From: Vibrio sp. 14G-20
Lineage (GTDB): Bacteria; Pseudomonadota; Gammaproteobacteria; Enterobacterales; Vibrionaceae
Length of the DNA: 64,000 nucleotides
Assembly (NCBI RefSeq): GCF_026241515.1
Contig: NZ_JAPHPW010000007.1
Location: 1-64,000 of the forward strand
Direction: 5' to 3'
The notes below the pieces were generated by a model. It had not been told where the DNA came from and searched no databases. It worked only from the letters and a program-made list of their open reading frames with translations. Position numbers and translations under genes: made by a program. This document shows positions 7,396 to 17,308 of the stretch, in pieces. Each line of letters starts with the position of its first letter. Within the stretch, counting starts at the first letter, position 1.

Positions 7396-9462
7396 TTATG
7401 ATTCGTTTATTTGTTCAGTTGTTACCCCCATATTAAACAGGGTAAATGCGTAGATATCAGCGGTGAGATCGATCGCTTTACTCAATGGCATTCCAGCACC
7501 ATGCCCTGAATTTACGTCAATACGAATCATCACAGGCGCGCCACCTTCATGCTTGTCTTGCAGCTCTGCAATGAACTTATAAGAGTGAGCAGGTACCACG
7601 CGGTCATCGTGATCAGCGGTCGTAACAAGAGTCGCCGGATAATCAACGCCACGCACCACATTGTGAACGGGAGAATAGCCAAGTAAGTATTCGAACATCT
7701 CTTTATTCTGCGCTGACGTGCCGTAGTCGTACGCCCAGCCTTCACCAGACGTGAAGGTGTGGTAACGCAGCATGTCCAACACACCGACCGCAGGCAGAGC
7801 CACTTTGAACAGCTCAGGCCTTTGCGTCATACACACGCCAACCAACAAACCACCGTTAGAACCGCCGCGAATCGCTAACTTATCACTGCAGGTGTAATTT
7901 TCTTCAATCAAGAACTCCGCTGCAGCAATGAAGTCATCAAATACATTCTGCTTCTGTTGTTGTGTGCCCGCTTTGTGCCACGCCTTACCATACTCACCGC
8001 CGCCACGCAGGTTCGGCACCGCATACACACCACCCAGCTCCAACCAACTGCCGACCGTGCACGAGAAAGCAGGCGTTAGGCTGACATTGAAGCCACCATA
8101 GGCGTACAGCATGGTTGGGTTATTGCCATCTAACACGAGTCCCTTCTTATAAGAGATAAGCATCGGAACCTTGGTGCCATCCTTCGAGGTATAGAAGACT
8201 TGTTTAGACTCAAATTGATCCGATTCAAACGGAGACTCAGAGCGTTGGTAGATTTCTGAATTTCCAGCTTCAACGTCAAACGAGAAAATGGTTGGCGGCG
8301 TAACATAGTTGGTAAAGGTGTAATAAAGCTGGGTTTGCTCTTTTTTACCACCCAAGCCACTGGCCGTTCCGAGATCAGGTAAGTGGATTTCACGAACCAG
8401 ATTGCCTTGGTAATCCAGCTGCTCAATCTTGGACACCACATCGACCATGTAATGAGCAAACAAGTAACCGCCACCAGTGCTGATATCTAACGACTGTGGC
8501 TTTTCGGGGATGATATCGAGCCACTGTTGATTGCGAGTATCAAAGCTCACCACCTTGCCGTTTGGCGCATCGAGGTTGGTGTATAAGATGAAGACTTCGT
8601 CTTGGTTATCGATGAGGTAAGTATCGCTATCCACATGATCAATCAACGTGTTCAGCGATTGTTCTGGTGAATTTAAATCGATATAGAACAGTCTGTTACC
8701 CGATGTCGACTCTCGTCCTAGGATGACCAAGTAGCGGTCGTCTTCAGTGGTGTAGCCAGATACATAGCGATGCTGCTCGGTATTGTTGTCACCAGAAATC
8801 ACTTTGTCGCTGGCTTGTTCGGCACCCAACTCATGGAAGTAAAGTTTGTGCTGTTCGGTACGTGCAGAAAGCTGGCTGCCGTCTGGCTTGTCGTAACTAG
8901 AGTAATAAAAGCCGCGATTACCCAACCAAGATATGCCGGTGAACTTCGCATCGGTGATTTCGGCTTCAAGCTGCTGTTTAGTCTCGGCATCAATCACAAA
9001 GATCTTGCGCCAGTCGCTGCCGCCCTCGGAGATGCTGTACGCAACTAAACTGTAATCTTTTGAAAACGACACTGAGCCAAGTGATGTGGTGCCATCTTCC
9101 GAGAAGGTATTCGGATCTAAGAAAACCTCTTCTTGTTGCCCTTCTTTCTGACGATAAAGAATACTGTGATTCTGCAGGCCATCATTCTTATAGAAGTAGG
9201 TGTAGTCGCCTCGCACAAACGGCTGTGAGCTCTTTTTGTAGTCTTGCGCTTTCGCTAATCGCTCTCGCAGTTCTGCGCGATACGGGATCTGAGCAAGATA
9301 ATCGAACGTCACTTCATTTTGGCTCGCCACCCACTGTGCGGTTTCATCACTTCGATCATCTTCTAGCCAGCGATAAGGGTCTTCAACTATTTGATCAAAA
9401 TAATCATCGCTGACGATCTGTTTGTTGGTGATTGGATATTGATACTCTGTTGAATAGCTCAT
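7396..9462 (-). CDS. Prolyl oligopeptidase (S9A family)
   Basis: The 688-residue product has the usual length of a cytosolic prolyl oligopeptidase, EC 3.4.21.26, which cuts after proline in short peptides. The N-terminal part (about 70-410) is the beta-propeller that restricts access. The C-terminal alpha/beta-hydrolase domain carries GGSNGG with Ser535, the ADHDDRV motif that supplies the Asp, and NSGHGAG with His654. No signal peptide is seen. The LysR gene lies only 11 bases upstream on the same strand, so the two are probably co-transcribed. It is unrelated in function to the glucan genes downstream. Confidence 0.93.
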   Translation of the reverse strand: MSYSTEYQYPITNKQIVSDDYFDQIVEDPYRWLEDDRSDETAQWVASQNEVTFDYLAQIPYRAELRERLAKAQDYKKSSQPFVRGDYTYFYKNDGLQNHSILYRQKEGQQEEVFLDPNTFSEDGTTSLGSVSFSKDYSLVAYSISEGGSDWRKIFVIDAETKQQLEAEITDAKFTGISWLGNRGFYYSSYDKPDGSQLSARTEQHKLYFHELGAEQASDKVISGDNNTEQHRYVSGYTTEDDRYLVILGRESTSGNRLFYIDLNSPEQSLNTLIDHVDSDTYLIDNQDEVFILYTNLDAPNGKVVSFDTRNQQWLDIIPEKPQSLDISTGGGYLFAHYMVDVVSKIEQLDYQGNLVREIHLPDLGTASGLGGKKEQTQLYYTFTNYVTPPTIFSFDVEAGNSEIYQRSESPFESDQFESKQVFYTSKDGTKVPMLISYKKGLVLDGNNPTMLYAYGGFNVSLTPAFSCTVGSWLELGGVYAVPNLRGGGEYGKAWHKAGTQQQKQNVFDDFIAAAEFLIEENYTCSDKLAIRGGSNGGLLVGVCMTQRPELFKVALPAVGVLDMLRYHTFTSGEGWAYDYGTSAQNKEMFEYLLGYSPVHNVVRGVDYPATLVTTADHDDRVVPAHSYKFIAELQDKHEGGAPVMIRIDVNSGHGAGMPLSKAIDLTADIYAFTLFNMGVTTEQINES

Positions 9463-9473
9463 CGTGATCCTTA

Positions 9474-10391
9474 TTAAAAATAATGTGAAATCGTCAGGTA
9501 ACGCGTTCTGATGTGTTCAATCAACAACTTAATCTTGTTAGGTGGCTGACGAGTGAACGGGTACACCGCATAAATGCCAAGTTTTTTCCCGACCAAATCA
9601 GGAAAGATATCCACCAGCTGGCCGTTACGAATATCGTGATAAACAAGACAACGTGGCACGTACGCAACCCCATGACCGCCCAACGCCGCCTTTCTTAATG
9701 CCGTCGCATTATCGGTAGAGAAAGAGCCCGAAACACGTACGATGTATTTATCGTTATCAGTAAAGCCGTCTTTACTATGCAGGAACTGCCATTCACTGGC
9801 ACCTGTTGTTTGATAGGCGTATTGCAGGCAGTTGTGATCAACCAAGTCCTTGGGTTGCATCGGCTTGCCGTTCTTGGCGATATAAGACGGAGAAGCACAC
9901 ACCACCCATTGCGAATCCAATATATGACGAGCGATTAAACTGGAATCTTCCAAATAACCCGTCCGAATAACCAAATCAAGGCCATCATCAACCAAGTCGA
10001 CAAAGCGATTGTTAAGTGACATATCGACCGTTAAACCTGGGTGCATATTACAAAACTCGGCAACGGCGTCTGCAAGTATCAAATCTCCGGAGATAGTAGG
10101 CACTGACATTTTGATATGACCACTGACATTTTCACCAAAGCCTGAAACTGCGTCCATAGCCTCTTGCGCCGCCTGCTTCACATTTTTGGCGCTGTGTAAC
10201 ATTGCCTTGCCCGCCTCGGTCAGGGTTAATTTACGCGTCGTTCGATATAATAATTGCACGCCAATCTCTTCCTCTAGACGTGCAATTCTCTTACTAACTA
10301 CCGAATTTGTAAGGTTATTTTGTTCTGCCACCTTACTAAAACTACCCAGTTCAACTACCTGTGAAAACAGGATCAAATCGTCTGCTCGCAT
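9474..10391 (-). CDS. LysR-family transcriptional regulator
   Basis: The 305-residue product has the standard LysR layout: a winged HTH in residues 1-60 (the stretch GSFSKVAEQNNLTNSVVSK is the HTH) and a periplasmic-binding-protein-like effector domain from about 90. It resembles the AaeR/CrgA-like subgroup. It lies 11 bases upstream of the prolyl oligopeptidase gene on the same strand and is divergent from the lactate permease across 247 bases, so either could be its target. I cannot tell which, and the effector is unknown. Confidence 0.88.
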   Translation of the reverse strand: MRADDLILFSQVVELGSFSKVAEQNNLTNSVVSKRIARLEEEIGVQLLYRTTRKLTLTEAGKAMLHSAKNVKQAAQEAMDAVSGFGENVSGHIKMSVPTISGDLILADAVAEFCNMHPGLTVDMSLNNRFVDLVDDGLDLVIRTGYLEDSSLIARHILDSQWVVCASPSYIAKNGKPMQPKDLVDHNCLQYAYQTTGASEWQFLHSKDGFTDNDKYIVRVSGSFSTDNATALRKAALGGHGVAYVPRCLVYHDIRNGQLVDIFPDLVGKKLGIYAVYPFTRQPPNKIKLLIEHIRTRYLTISHYF

Positions 10392-10638
10392 TTGATTATG
10401 CCAATTTTGGAATTAATTATTTTCATTATTTCCCTATATCAATAAAAAATAAAGGGGTAAATTCACGCCAAATTAACAAAACAATTACAAAAACAGCTTT
10501 TGCAATCACATCGATTACAAATAAAGCGACTCTAATTACAACAACTGAATCCTCGAGATTCAGATTACACCTACAAAACTAATAACGTGTTATTCACTTC
10601 AAACATGAACGTTTGAAAACAAGTACGAGGAAGTACCC

Positions 10639-12330
10639 ATGAGTGAAACCCTACTAGCTCTATTGGCCTTTTCGCCAATAGTTGTTGCAGCGATTCTGCT
10701 GGTTGGCCTTAACTGGCCAGCAAAAAAAGCGATGCCAGTGGCATTTGCATTAACCGTTGCTATCGCCCTATTTGCTTGGGATATGTCTAGCACTCGCGTG
10801 TTAGCTTCAGTATTCCAAGGCTTCGGCATAACCGTGTCGGTTCTCTGGATTGTGTTTGGCGCCATCTTCTTATTAAACACTTTGAAACACACCGGAGCTA
10901 TCACCACCATCCGTAACGGCTTTACTGACATATCAGCAGACCGTCGTGTACAAGCGATCATCATCGCTTGGTGTTTTGGTTCATTCATTGAAGGTGCATC
11001 TGGCTTCGGTACACCCGCTGCAATCGCCGCTCCATTGTTGGTTGCCATCGGCTTCCCAGCATTAGCCGCGGTACTGATGGGTATGATGATTCAATCTACG
11101 CCAGTATCATTCGGCGCGGTTGGTACACCTATCATTGTTGGCGTAAACAAAGGTTTGGATACGCACAACATTGGTGAAAGCCTGATTGCAAATGGTTCAA
11201 CATGGGACGCTTATCTACAGCAAATTACGTCAAGTGTAGCGATCATCCACGCCTGCGTTGGTGTGATGATTCCTGTATTGATGGCGATGATGCTGACTCG
11301 CTTCTTCGGTAAGAACAAAAGCTGGACTGAAGGTCTTGATATCCTGCCATTCGCACTGTTCGCAGGTGCCGCTTTCACCATTCCTTACGCACTAACGGGT
11401 GTTTTCCTCGGCGCTGAGTTCCCATCACTGATTGGTGGTTTGGTTGGCCTTGCTATTGTTGTAACAGCAGCAAAACGTGGCTTCCTAGTACCTAAATCAA
11501 AATGGGATTTCGAAAGCGAAGATAAGTGGCCAGCAGAATGGCTAGGCTCTTTGAAAATCGATCTAGATGACGATAAAGGTCATAAGAAAATGAGCATGGC
11601 GATGGCATGGGCACCTTACGTGCTGCTCGCTGTCACTCTAGTTGCTAGCCGTGTGAGCCCTGAGTTCAAAGGCCTGCTTAAGAGCGTTAGCCTTTCTTTC
11701 AGCAACATCCTTGGTGAGACAGGCGTAAGCACAGCGATTCAACCTCTGTATCTACCTGGCGGTATCTTGGTCTTCGTCGCGCTGGTTGCGGTTCTGATGC
11801 AATCTCGCAGCGCAACGCCACTGGCGAAAGCGTTCGGTGAATCAAGTAAAACACTGATTGGCGCAGGGTTTGTGTTGGTGTTCACCATCCCAATGGTACG
11901 TATCTTCATTAACTCTGGCGTGAACGGTGCAGATTTAGCAAGTATGCCAGTAACCACGGCAAACTTCGCAGCTGACCTAGTCGGCAGTGCATTCCCGGCA
12001 TTGAGTGCAACGGTTGGAGCGTTAGGTGCCTTCATTGCAGGTTCGAACACTGTTTCAAATATGATGTTCAGCCAGTTCCAATTCGAAGTAGCGCAAACTC
12101 TGACTATCTCTAGTGCAGTTGTCGTTGCTCTACAAGCTGTTGGTGCAGCAGCAGGTAACATGATTGCGATTCACAACGTGGTAGCCGCATCAGCAACCGT
12201 TGGCTTGCTAGGACGCGAAGGTGCAACCCTACGTAAGACAATCATTCCAACGTTCTACTACTTGGTAATGACAGGCATCATCGGCCTAGTGGTTATCTAC
12301 GGATTCAAAATGACAGACGCACTTATGTAA
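10639..12330 (+). CDS. lldP: L-lactate permease (LctP family)
   Basis: The 563-residue integral membrane protein has many hydrophobic helices and the family signatures [13 protein letters not shown] and GAVGTPI near residues 114-170. It imports lactate (and glycolate in E. coli) by proton symport. GAGGAAG precedes the ATG. It is the first gene of the lactate block, followed by L- and D-lactate dehydrogenases on the same strand. The divergent LysR gene is a candidate regulator; no lldR/GntR gene lies in the window. Confidence 0.93.
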   Translation: MSETLLALLAFSPIVVAAILLVGLNWPAKKAMPVAFALTVAIALFAWDMSSTRVLASVFQGFGITVSVLWIVFGAIFLLNTLKHTGAITTIRNGFTDISADRRVQAIIIAWCFGSFIEGASGFGTPAAIAAPLLVAIGFPALAAVLMGMMIQSTPVSFGAVGTPIIVGVNKGLDTHNIGESLIANGSTWDAYLQQITSSVAIIHACVGVMIPVLMAMMLTRFFGKNKSWTEGLDILPFALFAGAAFTIPYALTGVFLGAEFPSLIGGLVGLAIVVTAAKRGFLVPKSKWDFESEDKWPAEWLGSLKIDLDDDKGHKKMSMAMAWAPYVLLAVTLVASRVSPEFKGLLKSVSLSFSNILGETGVSTAIQPLYLPGGILVFVALVAVLMQSRSATPLAKAFGESSKTLIGAGFVLVFTIPMVRIFINSGVNGADLASMPVTTANFAADLVGSAFPALSATVGALGAFIAGSNTVSNMMFSQFQFEVAQTLTISSAVVVALQAVGAAAGNMIAIHNVVAASATVGLLGREGATLRKTIIPTFYYLVMTGIIGLVVIYGFKMTDALM

Positions 12331-12355
12331 GCCATAAGTCGTTCCAAAAGCACTT

Positions 12356-12458
12356 GGCGTTAATACTCAATTCCCCGACAGCGACACCGTCTAATAAGAC
12401 AGTTGATGAGTTCCGGGATGGATACTAGAGCACATCAACACCCTCGGGTATTAACGCC
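12356..12458. other. Structured intergenic element between lldP and lldD
   Basis: An 11-bp long-range pair (GGCGTTAATAC at 12356-12366 with GTATTAACGCC at 12448-12458) encloses a small hairpin GTCT-AATA-AGAC (12390-12401) and a second stem, GTTGATG with CATCAAC (12402-12439). This looks like a multi-branched RNA or a palindromic repeat. It sits inside the lldP-lldD transcript and could adjust expression between the two genes. I do not recognise a known RNA family. Confidence 0.45.
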
Positions 12459-12625
12459 ATTTTCCCGCTTTGCAGTTACACAACTTATTTGCTTCATAGA
12501 TTCGTTGCTTCAAAGCTTAGTTGTTTCAAAGCTAAAGAAAGACAAAACACTGACTCTCAGAATTAAAGCAGCCCAAACCAAGCTCTCATAGAAGGGCAAC
12601 ATCCCAAGAATTTAGGACTGAAATT

Positions 12626-13765
12626 ATGATCATATCCGCATCGACTGATTACCGCGCCGCAGCAAAAGCGAAATTACCACCGTTCCTTTTCCACTACATT
12701 GATGGCGGTTCTTACGGAGAACATACCCTACGCCGCAACACGGCTGACCTTGCAGAGATCGCACTCAAGCAGCGTGTACTTAATGACATGTCGGATCTCA
12801 ATTTGGAAACCGAATTGTTTGGCGAAAAACTAGCGATGCCGATTGCCTTAGCTCCGGTTGGACTAACAGGCATGTACGCACGACGTGGTGAAGTGCAAGC
12901 AGCCAAAGCCGCAGACAACAAAGGCATCCCTTTTACCATGTCGACTGTGTCGGTGTGCCCGATTGAAGAAGTCGCGCCTAAGATTGAGCGCCCAATGTGG
13001 TTCCAACTTTACGTGCTAAAAGATCGCGGCTTCATGAAGAACGTTCTTGAACGCGCAAAAGCAGCAGGCGTGACTACATTGGTCTTCACGGTAGATATGC
13101 CCGTACCCGGCGCTCGCTACCGTGACATGCATTCCGGAATGAGTGGTCCAAACGCCGCTGTTCGTCGTGTATTCCAATCTATGCGTCATCCTAGTTGGGC
13201 GGTGGATGTTGGCTTATTGGGTAAACCGCACGACCTTGGCAATATCTCTACTTATCGTGGTTCACCAACCAAACTGGAAGACTACATCGGTTGGTTGGGC
13301 GATAACTTCGACCCATCCATTTCATGGAAAGACCTAGAGTGGATCCGTGATTTCTGGGACGGCCCAATGGTCATCAAAGGCATTCTTGATGAAGAAGACG
13401 CAAAAGATGCCGTGAGATTTGGCGCAGATGGCATTGTGGTTTCAAACCACGGCGGCCGCCAGCTTGATGGTGTTCTATCAAGTGCTAAAGCATTACCTGC
13501 AATTGCAGACGCGGTAAAAGGCGACACTAAGATTCTTGTCGACTCTGGCATTCGTACTGGCTTGGATGTGGTTCGAATGATGGCATTGGGCGCAGATTGC
13601 ACCTTGCTTGGCCGTTCTTTCGTTTACGCATTAGCAGCGCAAGGACAAGCAGGTGTTGAAAACCTACTCGACCTTTACGACAAAGAGATGCGCGTTGCGA
13701 TGACATTAACAGGCGCAAAGACAATCAAAGACTTAACTCGTGAATCTTTGGTGGGGCTAGATTAA
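12626..13765 (+). CDS. lldD: L-lactate dehydrogenase (FMN, respiratory)
   Basis: The 379-residue product is a member of the FMN-dependent alpha-hydroxy-acid dehydrogenase family, oxidising L-lactate to pyruvate and passing electrons to the respiratory chain. The C-terminal motif [12 protein letters not shown] places the catalytic base at His275, the same number as in E. coli LldD. It starts [14 protein letters not shown], the usual family N-terminus. It lies 295 bases after lldP, with a structured element between. Confidence 0.95.
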   Translation: MIISASTDYRAAAKAKLPPFLFHYIDGGSYGEHTLRRNTADLAEIALKQRVLNDMSDLNLETELFGEKLAMPIALAPVGLTGMYARRGEVQAAKAADNKGIPFTMSTVSVCPIEEVAPKIERPMWFQLYVLKDRGFMKNVLERAKAAGVTTLVFTVDMPVPGARYRDMHSGMSGPNAAVRRVFQSMRHPSWAVDVGLLGKPHDLGNISTYRGSPTKLEDYIGWLGDNFDPSISWKDLEWIRDFWDGPMVIKGILDEEDAKDAVRFGADGIVVSNHGGRQLDGVLSSAKALPAIADAVKGDTKILVDSGIRTGLDVVRMMALGADCTLLGRSFVYALAAQGQAGVENLLDLYDKEMRVAMTLTGAKTIKDLTRESLVGLD

Positions 13766-13821
13766 ATCTCCACGATTCAGATTCAGACTCATGCTTTGGT
13801 CTACTTAGACTGAAGTTCAAT

Positions 13822-13857
13822 CGGTGTCACAGCAATTCCACTGCCGTTGTGACACCG
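13822..13857 (+). terminator. Hairpin after lldD
   Basis: The 10-bp stem CGGTGTCACA / TGTGACACCG has a 16-base loop and is followed by TTT only. It may be a weak terminator or attenuator between lldD and the D-lactate dehydrogenase gene. Confidence 0.5.
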
Positions 13858-13927
13858 TTTAAGCACTGGAAAATAAAATAAAAAACAAAACAAAACAGTG
13901 CCAAATAAGAAGCACAAGGAAGCAAAG

Positions 13928-16783
13928 ATGGAGACAAACACATCCCATGAGCGAGTAGTAGATGCCAAAGCTTATCAGCAGCTTGAGGCTATACTGGCTC
14001 AAAAAATAGAAACGGAACGCATTGTCACACAAGAGGCAAAGCGCTTGGCTTACGGCACCGATGCGAGTTTTTATCGCTTGGTGCCGAAAATGGTTCTAAG
14101 GCTTAAAAACTTAGACGAAGTGATATTCACGATTCAAAGTTGTCGTGAACTCGGTATTCATTTTACCTTTCGCGCAGCAGGTACCAGCCTTTCAGGGCAA
14201 GCAGTTTCCGACTCGGTACTCATCACTCTGACCGACGACTGGCGCGGCCATGAGATCGTCGACAACGGCAATCAGATCATTCTTCAACCCGGTGTAATTG
14301 GCGCGGATGCCAATAAATACCTCGCCCCTTTCCAACGTAAAATCGGCCCAGATCCAGCCTCTATCAATACCTGTAAAATCGGTGGTATTGCGGCGAATAA
14401 CGCCAGTGGTATGTGTTGTGGTACCGCGCAAAACTCTTATCGCACCGTCGAGAGCATGAAAATCGTATTGAGTGATGGCTCCCTGCTTGATACGGCTGAT
14501 AACGCCAGCGTTGAGGCATTCAAGCAATCACACAAAGAACTGTTTGAAGGCATTGTTGAATTACATCAACAGACAGCTTCAAACCAAGAACTTGCAGACA
14601 GAATCCGCCACAAATACCGCCTTAAAAACACCACCGGCTACGCGCTCAATGCCTTGGTCGATTACCACGACCCAATTGAGATCATCAAACACCTGATGAT
14701 TGGCTCTGAAGGCACGCTAGGCTTCATCGCAGAGATCACCTACAACACGGTTATTGAACACCCGAACAAAGCCTCGGCGCTGTTGGTGTTTACCGACATC
14801 GAACAAGCCAGTAAAGCCGTTACTACGCTATCAAAAACGCCAGTTGCTGCGGTTGAATTGATGGATGGCAGAGCGCTGCGCTCAGTAGCTGATAAACCGG
14901 GTATGCCTGCATTTATGCCAAGTTTGGACTTGGAAGCCGCGGCTATTTTGGTGGAATCACACGCCAGCTCCCAGCAGGACTTAGATTTACAATGTAAATC
15001 AATTTTGGACGCATTGACTGAATACACGATTGTTGAATCGGTCCCTTTCACCTCCGATCCAAAGACAGTCGCGACTTTGTGGGGCATTCGAAAAGGCATG
15101 TTCCCAGCGGTTGGCGCAGTACGTGAAGTTGGCACGACCGTTATCATCGAAGACGTAGCCTTCCCTGTCGAAAACCTAGCGAATGGTATTCGAGAGCTGC
15201 AAGAGTTGTTCGATAAATACGAGTACAGCGAAGCGATCATTTTTGGTCACGCCCTCGAAGGCAACCTGCACTTTGTATTCACTCAAGGCTTCGACAGCCA
15301 AACAGAAATCGATCGCTACGGCGGTTTCATGGATGACGTTGCCGAACTGGTCGCGGTGAAATACCAAGGCTCACTGAAAGCAGAACATGGCACTGGCCGT
15401 AATATGGCGCCTTATGTGGAGTTGGAATGGGGCAAAGATGGCTACGCCTTGATGCAACAGATCAAAGCACTGTTTGACCCAGAAAGACTGCTCAACCCCG
15501 GCGTTATCATCAACGACAACCCGAATTCACACATCACGAATTTGAAGCCAATGCCTGCTGCCGATGACCTTGTCGACCGCTGTATTGAATGTGGCTTCTG
15601 TGAACCTGTTTGTCCGTCTCGTACGCTGACTCTATCACCACGCCAACGTATTGTTCTGTACCGAGAGCTACAACGCCGCCGTGCTGCAGGTGAAGAAATA
15701 GAAGCAAGCGAACTAGAGAAGACTTTTGAATACCAAGGCATTGATACCTGCGCCGCAACTGGCCTGTGTGCCGAGCGTTGCCCAGTGGGAATCAACACCG
15801 GTGATTTGATCAAGAAGCTTCGTATTGCCAAGTATGAGAAATTTACACCAATCGCCAAATGGACCGCGGATCATTTCTCGACCACCACTAAACTGACTAA
15901 GGCTGGCCTCAAAACCAACCAAGTGGCGAGCAAAGTATTAGGCGCAAATACCGTAGGCAAGCTAACCAATGGCTTGCGCTCTATGACTAAAGGCGCGACA
16001 CCCGTGTGGATGCCTGAGATGCCGCAATCCAACAGTCACTCGCTAACCTCATCACCAGTGACGGCAGAATCCTCAAGCAATCATAAGAAGGTGGTTTACC
16101 TCCCTTCCTGTGCGAGTCGCACCATGGGACAACAAAGCGATGCGGGCGACCAACGTCCTCTAACTGAAGTAACCATGTCTTTACTCAACAAGGCCGGATT
16201 TGAGGTTATTCTTCCGAAGAAGCTCGATGACCAATGTTGTGGCATGCCTTACGACAGCAAAGGAATGACCGACTTAGCTCAATCGAAAGCACAACAACTG
16301 GAAGAGGTCTTATGGCAAGCCAGTCGTCAGGGTGAATACCCTGTACTAATGGACACCAGCCCATGCGCCAAACGCAGTATTGAGCAATTCACCAAGCCAC
16401 TAGAGGTGCTAGAGCCAACAGGCTTTGTGAATCAATATTTGCTTGAACATCTGACGCTTAAGCCACTGCAAGAAACCGTGATGCTGCATGTCACCTGTAG
16501 TTCTCGTCGAATGGGCTTAGAAGGCGCGATGTTGAGCCTTGCTAAAGCCTGTACCGAAGAGGTGATTGTTCCTGAGCATATTCAATGTTGTGGCTGGGCG
16601 GGTGATAAAGGTTTTACCACTCCAGAGCTGAATGAAGCAGCGGTACACCCACTCAAAGAACAAGTACCGAGCAACTGTACTCGTGGATTCAGCAACAGCC
16701 GAACCTGTGAGATAGGTTTGTCACATCACAGTGGCATTCCGTATCAGTCAATCTTGTACTTGGTGGACGAAGTCGCGCAATAG
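13928..16783 (+). CDS. FAD-binding and Fe-S D-lactate dehydrogenase (Dld-II type)
   Basis: The product has 951 residues from ATG 13928, which has AAGGA seven bases upstream; a GTG at 13898 in frame would add 10 residues and has no ribosome site. The N-terminal half (about 40-540) is an FAD-linked oxidase of the vanillyl-alcohol-oxidase fold (GTSLSGQAVSD, GSEGTLGFIAE). Two 4Fe-4S motifs follow (CIECGFCEPVCP and CAATGLCAERCP, near 550-630). The C-terminal part has two Cys-rich CCG domains (DQCCGMP and QCCGWAG). This architecture matches the Shewanella-type respiratory D-lactate dehydrogenase and the YdiJ family. Its place beside lldP-lldD supports D-lactate as substrate; D-2-hydroxyglutarate is an alternative. 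Confidence 0.85.
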   Translation: METNTSHERVVDAKAYQQLEAILAQKIETERIVTQEAKRLAYGTDASFYRLVPKMVLRLKNLDEVIFTIQSCRELGIHFTFRAAGTSLSGQAVSDSVLITLTDDWRGHEIVDNGNQIILQPGVIGADANKYLAPFQRKIGPDPASINTCKIGGIAANNASGMCCGTAQNSYRTVESMKIVLSDGSLLDTADNASVEAFKQSHKELFEGIVELHQQTASNQELADRIRHKYRLKNTTGYALNALVDYHDPIEIIKHLMIGSEGTLGFIAEITYNTVIEHPNKASALLVFTDIEQASKAVTTLSKTPVAAVELMDGRALRSVADKPGMPAFMPSLDLEAAAILVESHASSQQDLDLQCKSILDALTEYTIVESVPFTSDPKTVATLWGIRKGMFPAVGAVREVGTTVIIEDVAFPVENLANGIRELQELFDKYEYSEAIIFGHALEGNLHFVFTQGFDSQTEIDRYGGFMDDVAELVAVKYQGSLKAEHGTGRNMAPYVELEWGKDGYALMQQIKALFDPERLLNPGVIINDNPNSHITNLKPMPAADDLVDRCIECGFCEPVCPSRTLTLSPRQRIVLYRELQRRRAAGEEIEASELEKTFEYQGIDTCAATGLCAERCPVGINTGDLIKKLRIAKYEKFTPIAKWTADHFSTTTKLTKAGLKTNQVASKVLGANTVGKLTNGLRSMTKGATPVWMPEMPQSNSHSLTSSPVTAESSSNHKKVVYLPSCASRTMGQQSDAGDQRPLTEVTMSLLNKAGFEVILPKKLDDQCCGMPYDSKGMTDLAQSKAQQLEEVLWQASRQGEYPVLMDTSPCAKRSIEQFTKPLEVLEPTGFVNQYLLEHLTLKPLQETVMLHVTCSSRRMGLEGAMLSLAKACTEEVIVPEHIQCCGWAGDKGFTTPELNEAAVHPLKEQVPSNCTRGFSNSRTCEIGLSHHSGIPYQSILYLVDEVAQ

Positions 16784-16832
16784 CGGAGCCTCCCCACTTA
16801 AGGTATCGAGCAATTAGCTTAAACCTAAAACG

Positions 16833-16866
16833 AAAAATGGCAGCCCAATCAGGCTGCCATTTCTTT
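16833..16866. terminator. Bidirectional terminator after the lactate block
   Basis: The stem AAATGGCAGCC / GGCTGCCATTT with a 6-base loop is flanked by AAAA and TTCTTT. It separates the D-lactate dehydrogenase gene from the convergent 80-residue gene. Confidence 0.85.
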
Positions 16867-16913
16867 ATCCGATTTAAAACGTATTACCGAGCTAGATATT
16901 GCAGAGCTAACGG

Positions 16914-17156
16914 TTACTGAGCTAAGCGCATCAACTCTTCTGGCAAGTAATGTTCTGCTTCTGCGCCTTTGGCGATTAAGTCGATCACTTTGAATTCACT
17001 CATGTCACCAAACTCTTTGGTTAAGTAATCACGAAACGCTTTCTCATTCGGCCATTTACCTCGCACGATATAGCCATCTTCTTTGTCAAAGTCTTCCGTT
17101 TCAAAAAAGGAAAAGTCGGTCATACCAATATTGTGGCAATACAAAACGAGATACAT
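16914..17156 (-). CDS. Small conserved-type protein, function unknown
   Basis: The 80-residue acidic soluble product has no signal peptide. The start is supported by AAGGA six bases before the ATG. Sequence features are an aromatic/acidic patch (DFSFFETEDFDKEDG) and a helical C-terminus. I do not recognise a family. It lies between the lactate block terminator and the ABC importer operon and is on the same strand as the importer, 152 bases downstream of it. Confidence 0.6.
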   Translation of the reverse strand: MYLVLYCHNIGMTDFSFFETEDFDKEDGYIVRGKWPNEKAFRDYLTKEFGDMSEFKVIDLIAKGAEAEHYLPEELMRLAQ

Positions 17157-17308
17157 GTTGAATCCTTAACACTTAACTAGGGTCTGTTTAACTTTCGAGC
17201 AGCTCTAAAAGCGCTTATACAAAGCAGGCCTAAGGTTACAACATAAAGAGCAAATCGGACACTCAATCCAATAGCCCGTCTAAAACTTAACCAACCTGTT
17301 CTTTTTTG

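Noticed and set aside
12356..12458. Known riboswitch (for example c-di-GMP class)
   Set aside because: The helices do not match the conserved core of any riboswitch that I can recall; left as an unidentified structured element.
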